Source: an uncultured Eubacteriales bacterium
GTDB taxonomy: Bacteria > Bacillota > Clostridia > Oscillospirales > Oscillospiraceae
Reading direction: 5' to 3'
Assembly: GCA_900549645.1 (NCBI GenBank)
Contig: URPD01000001.1
Coordinates: 62,001-126,000, forward strand
Length of the DNA stretch: 64,000 nucleotides
Under the pieces are notes generated by a model. It made no database searches, was not told the origin of the DNA, and saw nothing but the letters and a program-made list of their open reading frames with translations. The position numbers and the translations under genes were made by a program. Below, one piece after another: positions 59,855 through 64,000 of the stretch. Each line of letters begins with the position of its first letter. Position 1 is the stretch's first letter.

Positions 59855-61141
59855 ATGACTGCACATGATGCGATAAATTACATAGAGGGCTGCACATGGA
59901 GCCGTACAAGGCTCGGCCTTGGCCGTACGCGCGAGCTGCTTTCAAAGCTCGGCAATCCGCAGAAAAAACTGCGCTTCATCCACGTCGCCGGCACGAACGG
60001 CAAAGGCTCGACCTGCGCGATGCTTGCGTCCGTCATGCAGAAGGCCGGGTATAAAACCGCGCTCTACACCTCGCCGTACATCTGCCGCTTCAACGAGCGG
60101 ATGCAGATAAACGGCGCTGAGATTCCGGACGACATGCTCGCGGAGCTTACGGAGCGCGTAAAGCCGATAGCCGAGGGCATGGCGGATCACCCAAGCCAAT
60201 TCGAGCTTGTCACCGCGATAGCGATGCTCTATTTTCTGGAAGAAAAATGCGACATTGTGGTGCTTGAGGTCGGACTCGGCGGCGCGCTTGACAGCACGAA
60301 CGCCATCGACTGCCCGGAATGCGCCGTGATAACGACCATCGGCCTTGAGCACACCGAGTATCTTGGGCACACGCTGCCCGAAATCGCTTCGGCCAAGGCC
60401 GGAATAATCAAGCCCGGCTGTGACGTTGTGTGCTACCGCAACGTCCCTGAGGTCGAGGAGGTTTTCGAGCGGACATGCCGCGAAAACAATGCACGGCTCG
60501 TCAAGGCGGATTTTGATTCCATCCGCCCAATATCCCACTCGCTGTCCGGTCAGAGCTTTGCATGGCGCAATTACGCTTCCCTGCGCCTGCCGCTGCTCGG
60601 TGCACATCAGCTCCGCAACGCCGCCGTCGTGCTTGAAACGCTTGAAGTCATGCGCAAAAAGGGCTGGAATATAAGCGACGAAGCCGTCGTCTCCGGTCTT
60701 GCGGAGACCAAGTGGCCGGTGCGCTTCGAGGTTCTGCGCGCGGAGCCGCCCGTCGTCATCGACGGGGCGCACAACCCAGAATGTGCCGAGGCGCTGGCCG
60801 CAAACCTGCGCGAATACCTGCCCGGTGAAAAATGCGTATTTCTGATGGGTGTGCTGGCCGATAAGGATTACCGGCAGATGCTCGCATCCCTCGCGCCGTA
60901 CGCGGAGCGCTTTTTCTGCGTGACCCCGCCGAGTCCCCGCGCGCTGGCGGCGGACAAGCTGGCGGAGCTTATAAACAGCATGGGCATACCGGCGCAGAGC
61001 TGCGGTGAGGTACAGACCGCGGCGGCGCTCGCTCTCAGCTGCGGCAAGCCCGTTATCGCCTGCGGATCGCTGTATCTCGCGGGCACTGCGCGCGACGCGC
61101 TTCTATCAATAATAAGAGGAGAAAAGCAGACCAATGGATAA
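59855..61141 (+). CDS. folC: Folylpolyglutamate/dihydrofolate synthase
   Basis: 428 residues; Mur-ligase family enzyme that adds glutamates to folates. ATP loop IHVAGTNGKGST (about 42-53), TSPYICRFNERMQINGAEI, VLEVGLGGALDSTNAI, TIGLEHTEYLGHTL and VIDGAHNPECAEAL are characteristic. It overlaps surE by 8 bp and follows folT, making a folate uptake and retention unit. Confidence 0.96.
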   Translation: MTAHDAINYIEGCTWSRTRLGLGRTRELLSKLGNPQKKLRFIHVAGTNGKGSTCAMLASVMQKAGYKTALYTSPYICRFNERMQINGAEIPDDMLAELTERVKPIAEGMADHPSQFELVTAIAMLYFLEEKCDIVVLEVGLGGALDSTNAIDCPECAVITTIGLEHTEYLGHTLPEIASAKAGIIKPGCDVVCYRNVPEVEEVFERTCRENNARLVKADFDSIRPISHSLSGQSFAWRNYASLRLPLLGAHQLRNAAVVLETLEVMRKKGWNISDEAVVSGLAETKWPVRFEVLRAEPPVVIDGAHNPECAEALAANLREYLPGEKCVFLMGVLADKDYRQMLASLAPYAERFFCVTPPSPRALAADKLAELINSMGIPAQSCGEVQTAAALALSCGKPVIACGSLYLAGTARDALLSIIRGEKQTNG

Positions 61142-61862
61142 AAAGCTCAAAATTTTGCTTGTTAACGACGACGGAATCAGCTCCCCCGGCATTGTCCATC
61201 TCGCAGAGATGGCGATGCAGCTCGGCGAGGTATGGGTAGCCGCCCCCTCGTCGCAGTGCAGCGCCATGTCCCAGAAGCTGACGATATTCCAGCCGCTTGA
61301 GGTGGAGGAATACGATTTTCCGCTGCCCGTCGCCGGGGCTTACAGCATCGGCGGCACTCCGGCGGACTGCGTGAAAACCGCGCTGAAGGCAGTGCTGCCG
61401 ATAAGGCCGGACGTAGTTTTCTCCGGCATCAACATCGGCTACAACGCGGGCTTTGACATTGCCTATTCCGGCACCGTCGCCGCCGCGATTGAGGCCGTAC
61501 TCAACGGCATCCCCGCCATCGCCTTCTCTGCACAGCACGACGGCAGCTACGACGTGACTGACCGATACATACTCGACATTGCCCGCGAGCTGCTGGCCGC
61601 GCCCCTCGCCCCCGGCGAGATATGGAACGTCAATTTCCCCGGCTGTCCGCTCGACGAATTCAAAGGCATCCTGCACGAACGCACGATAGCGCCGAAGTTC
61701 ATATTCGACAATACCTATTCCGCCAATCCCCGCAGCGGCGGCATGACGCTCATTCCCGACGCCGATTTCATCGCGCACGGAGACGCCCCGGCGGGCAGCG
61801 ATATTGAGGCCGTTCTGCACGGATACATCTCGATAGGTAAAGTTAAAAGCATGGTTCTGTAA
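61134..61862 (+). CDS. surE: 5'/3'-nucleotidase SurE
   Basis: 242 residues; metal-dependent phosphatase for nucleoside monophosphates. The metal motif ILLVNDDGISSPGI is at residues 7-20, then VAAPSSQCSAMSQKLT, YSIGGTPADCVKTAL, FSGINIGYNAGFDIAYSGTVAAA. The start lies within the end of folC, after AGGAGAAAAG, so translation is coupled. Length normal. Confidence 0.96.
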   Translation: MDKKLKILLVNDDGISSPGIVHLAEMAMQLGEVWVAAPSSQCSAMSQKLTIFQPLEVEEYDFPLPVAGAYSIGGTPADCVKTALKAVLPIRPDVVFSGINIGYNAGFDIAYSGTVAAAIEAVLNGIPAIAFSAQHDGSYDVTDRYILDIARELLAAPLAPGEIWNVNFPGCPLDEFKGILHERTIAPKFIFDNTYSANPRSGGMTLIPDADFIAHGDAPAGSDIEAVLHGYISIGKVKSMVL

Positions 61863-61879
61863 AATATCTGCGAAAAAGC

Positions 61880-61908
61880 TTGTAAAGCTAATTAGACTAT
61901 GCTATATT
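61880..61908 (+). promoter_or_regulatory. Promoter candidate of the phosphonate-type ABC operon
   Basis: TTGTAA (61880-61885), 17 bp, TATATT (61903-61908), about 120 bp before the binding-protein gene. The intervening leader shows no structure I can name. Confidence 0.6.
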
Positions 61909-62030
61909 GATTATCGGTACATGGCGCGAAAAATGTGGAATCATGGTGTTTTTTTGATTTAAATCGATGCATCTGACAACGTATGCTTCCGCCGTTTGCC
62001 ATAAAATTTTGTTTGGAGGAAAAAACAAAG

Positions 62031-63143
62031 ATGAAAAAGACCATAGCACTGTTTCTCGCACTTGTCATGGTATTTGCTCTCTGCGCCTGCGGCCAGACCA
62101 ACGCTCCCGCAGCCGAAGAGTCCAAGGCTCCCGAAGCGGACGCAACCGAAGCTCCCGCTACCGAGAACCAGCACTTCGACAAGCTGACCCTTGAGTTCGT
62201 TCCTTCCAAGGACGCCGACGTTATCATTGCCGGCACCAAGAATCTGCCCGAGCTCGTTCAGGCCGAGATGTCCAAGCTTGGCTATGACATTGACGAAGTT
62301 GACATCACCGTCGGCACCAGCTACGACGCTACCGGCGAGGCTATGTCCGCAGGCTCCATCGACCTCGGCTGGCTGCCCGGCGGCACCTACGCCCTCTACT
62401 CCGACGACGTTGACGTCATCCTGACCGCAACCCGCAACGGTCTGTCCAACGACAGCACCAACCCCGCCGACTGGAACGGAGAAGCAAACGCCACCCAGAA
62501 GAACGGTCCGCAGGTCACCTACTACCGCTCCCTCATCTACGCAACTCCTTCCGAGTATGGCAAGGAACTTGCAGCCAAGGTCAACGCCGGTGAAAAGCTC
62601 ACTTGGGAAGACCTCGACAAGGCAAAGTGGGCAGTCCAGAAGACTTCCTCCTCCGCCGGTTACATCTACCCCTCCATGTGGCTTATGGCCAACTACGACG
62701 GCAAGAAGATCTCCGACCTCTCCAACGTTATCCCCCTCGACTCCGGCTACGGCACCGCTTTCTCCTACGCTGCAGCTGAGCAGGTTGACATCATCGTCTG
62801 CTACGCCGACGGCCGCAACGACTACGAAGCCAGCTGGATGCTCCCGACCGATCAGCAGGATGAGACCGGTAAGCAGGGCATGGGCCGCAGTGAGTCCATC
62901 TGGAACGAGCTGAACGTCATCGGTGTCACCGACGGTATCTACAACGACACCGTTGCTGTCTCCAAGGCCAGCCCCTACTACACTCCTGAGCTCGTCGCCG
63001 CTCTGCAGGATTGCTTCATCAACATCATCAACACTCCGGAAGGTCAGGAGATATTCTCCGTTTACAGCCACACCGGTTATGCAAAGGCTGTCGACTCCGA
63101 CTACGACGGCGCCCGCGCTGCTCTGAAGGCAGTCTCCGACTGA
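62031..63143 (+). CDS. phnD: PhnD-like ABC transporter substrate-binding lipoprotein
   Basis: 370 residues with lipobox ALCAC and an acidic Ala/Pro/Glu linker. PhnD-family blocks: LTLEFVPSKDADVII, VEAEMSKLGY-like QAEMSKLGYDIDEVDITVGTSYD, AMSAGSIDLGWLPGGTYALYS, SSAGYIYPSMWLM and PEGQEIFSVYSHTGYAKAVDSDYD. It binds phosphonate, phosphite or related oxyanions; which cannot be told. Codon use is heavily biased toward C-ending codons, suggesting high expression. GGAGGA precedes ATG 62031. Confidence 0.9.
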   Translation: MKKTIALFLALVMVFALCACGQTNAPAAEESKAPEADATEAPATENQHFDKLTLEFVPSKDADVIIAGTKNLPELVQAEMSKLGYDIDEVDITVGTSYDATGEAMSAGSIDLGWLPGGTYALYSDDVDVILTATRNGLSNDSTNPADWNGEANATQKNGPQVTYYRSLIYATPSEYGKELAAKVNAGEKLTWEDLDKAKWAVQKTSSSAGYIYPSMWLMANYDGKKISDLSNVIPLDSGYGTAFSYAAAEQVDIIVCYADGRNDYEASWMLPTDQQDETGKQGMGRSESIWNELNVIGVTDGIYNDTVAVSKASPYYTPELVAALQDCFINIINTPEGQEIFSVYSHTGYAKAVDSDYDGARAALKAVSD

Positions 63144-63350
63144 TTCAGTTAAACTACATCGCATCAATTGAACAGAGCGCCCTCATATCAGGGCGCTCTG
63201 ATTTCAGAACTCTGAGCGCACATGCGTCCGTTTGTTCGCAGAAAAAGCGTCCTGCGAAACAGGACGCTTTTATCCTATAATTTATATCCCTTTAAATGTT
63301 AATATGACTGGTAGTTATCCGAATTTTTTGATAGAGAAAAGAGTCGCAGC
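63144..63350. terminator. Gap between phnD and phnC with two hairpins
   Basis: CAGAGCGCCCT/AGGGCGCTCTG (63173-63200) and AAAAGCGTCCT/AGGACGCTTTT (63243-63271), the second followed by TATCC. They should reduce read-through, giving more PhnD than the downstream ATPase and permease. Confidence 0.7.
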
Positions 63351-64000
63351 ATGATAGAATTCAAAAATGTGTATAAGACTTATCCAAACGGCTTCACAGC
63401 CCTGAAAAACATTAACCTTCAGATCGAGCAGGGCGAATTTGTCGCAATCATCGGTCTGTCAGGCGCCGGTAAGTCCACGATACTGCGCTGCATCAACCGT
63501 ATGCATGACATCTCCAAGGGCGAACTCACGGTTGACGGCGTTGACGTTGACTCACTGCGCGGCAAAGATCTGCGCAGATATCGCCGGAAGGTGGGTATGA
63601 TATTCCAGAGCTTTAACCTTGTATCCCGCAGCACCGCCATCAAAAACGTCCTCACCGCGGACGTGCCGGATATGAACTTCTTCCGCGTTCTGTTCGGCGT
63701 GTTCACGAAGGAGCAGAAAATGCGCGCTCTCGAAAGCCTTGACAAGGTTGGCATTTTGGATAAGGCCTATACCCGCTGTGACCAGCTCTCCGGCGGCCAG
63801 CAGCAGCGCGTCGCGCTTGCGCGTACGCTGAACCAGAACCCGAAGATAATCCTTGCCGACGAGCCTGTCGCCTCACTTGACCCCATCACCGCAAAGCAGG
63901 TCATGCAGGACTTCGTGCGCATAAACAAGGAATACAAGATCTCCATACTTCTGAACATCCACCATGTTGACCTCGCGCTGAAATACTGCGACCGCGTCAT
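63351..64000 (+). CDS. phnC: PhnC-like phosphonate ABC transporter ATP-binding protein, 3' end beyond window
   Basis: 216 residues visible before the window ends. Walker A IGLSGAGKSTIL (about 33-44), Q-loop GMIFQSFNLVSRSTAIKNVL, signature LSGGQQQRVALARTL, Walker B ILADEPVASLDP and H-loop NIHHVDLAL. PhnC-specific features are MIEFKNVYKTYPNG at the start and GVFTKEQKMRALESL. It follows phnD by 207 bp; permease genes should lie just outside. The ribosome site is weak (GAGAAAAGAG). Confidence 0.93.
   Translation, partial: MIEFKNVYKTYPNGFTALKNINLQIEQGEFVAIIGLSGAGKSTILRCINRMHDISKGELTVDGVDVDSLRGKDLRRYRRKVGMIFQSFNLVSRSTAIKNVLTADVPDMNFFRVLFGVFTKEQKMRALESLDKVGILDKAYTRCDQLSGGQQQRVALARTLNQNPKIILADEPVASLDPITAKQVMQDFVRINKEYKISILLNIHHVDLALKYCDRV

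Noticed and set aside
61909..62030. Riboswitch before the phnD-like gene
   Set aside because: The 120-bp leader shows no paired architecture or known aptamer motif.

Overview
The window (about 55-58% G+C by eye) reads as chromosome of an anaerobic, endospore-forming Clostridia member, most likely Oscillospirales/Oscillospiraceae. The evidence is the sporulation genes (cotJ operon, spoIVA, cwlD-like amidase, sigH-like and sigK sigma factors, an alpha/beta SASP, SpoIID-family protein), a PPi-type phosphofructokinase, oleate hydratase, T-box and THF riboswitches, and a palindromic repeat that I recall from gut Oscillospiraceae. No rRNA, tRNA, CRISPR array, IS element or prophage was found. Genus-level placement is inference.

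Layout: 1-2316 ligA 3' end and spore-coat cotJ operon (with a CotJA-CotJB fusion). 2458-8398 an envelope operon: MBOAT O-acyltransferase, AlgJ/X-like partner, lipoprotein, SLH-transglutaminase protein, SH3-VanX-like lipoprotein. 8590-11394 a large secreted repeat protein. 11536-13868 divergent PPi-PFK and class II aldolase, followed by a P-type-ATPase-like protein that has lost its catalytic motifs. 15618-16679 a dif-like palindrome immediately before a Xer-type recombinase gene. 16718-29835, mostly minus strand: DUF6873-like, radA, cwlD-like, spoIVA, nif3-like, trmK, small redox/zinc proteins, sigH-like, ruvB-ruvA-ruvC, xerD, membrane proteins, yajC and tgt. 29854-37013 (minus): queA, SpoIID-family, then aroA-aroC-(aroQ-aroE-aroK fusion) and sigK. 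37214-42065: SASP, DUF1275/TetR pair, a structured leader before a Crp/Fnr gene, oleate hydratase and a 70-aa partner. 42315-44521 DUF1538 transporter-like protein with a tandem PII-like protein. 44697-47719 hypA and an 893-aa iron-sulfur/flavin oxidoreductase. 47904-51080 a tryptophan ABC transporter (trpZ, trpY, trpX) under a UGG-specifier T-box. 51165-58012 rqcH, mrnC, ftsK/spoIIIE, uppP and a patatin. 58164-61862 a folate cluster (folD variant, THF-riboswitch folT, folC) and surE. 62031-64000 phnD-like and phnC-like genes, the last cut by the window end.

The most striking signals are regulatory. Two mother-cell sporulation genes (cotJ and spoIVA) have their promoter nested inside a long hairpin. 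The 3' arm of that hairpin is their own Shine-Dalgarno, so read-through mRNA would be terminated or silenced while mRNA from the sporulation promoter would be free. Upstream of the Crp/Fnr-oleate hydratase locus is a three-way-junction leader whose closing strand can pair alternatively with the Shine-Dalgarno. Other candidates are the pseudo P-type ATPase, the dif-like site beside xer, the AroQ-AroE-AroK fusion, and a FolD lacking the cyclohydrolase lysine.

All functional calls come from reading motifs by eye. No database search, alignment program or folding program was run.
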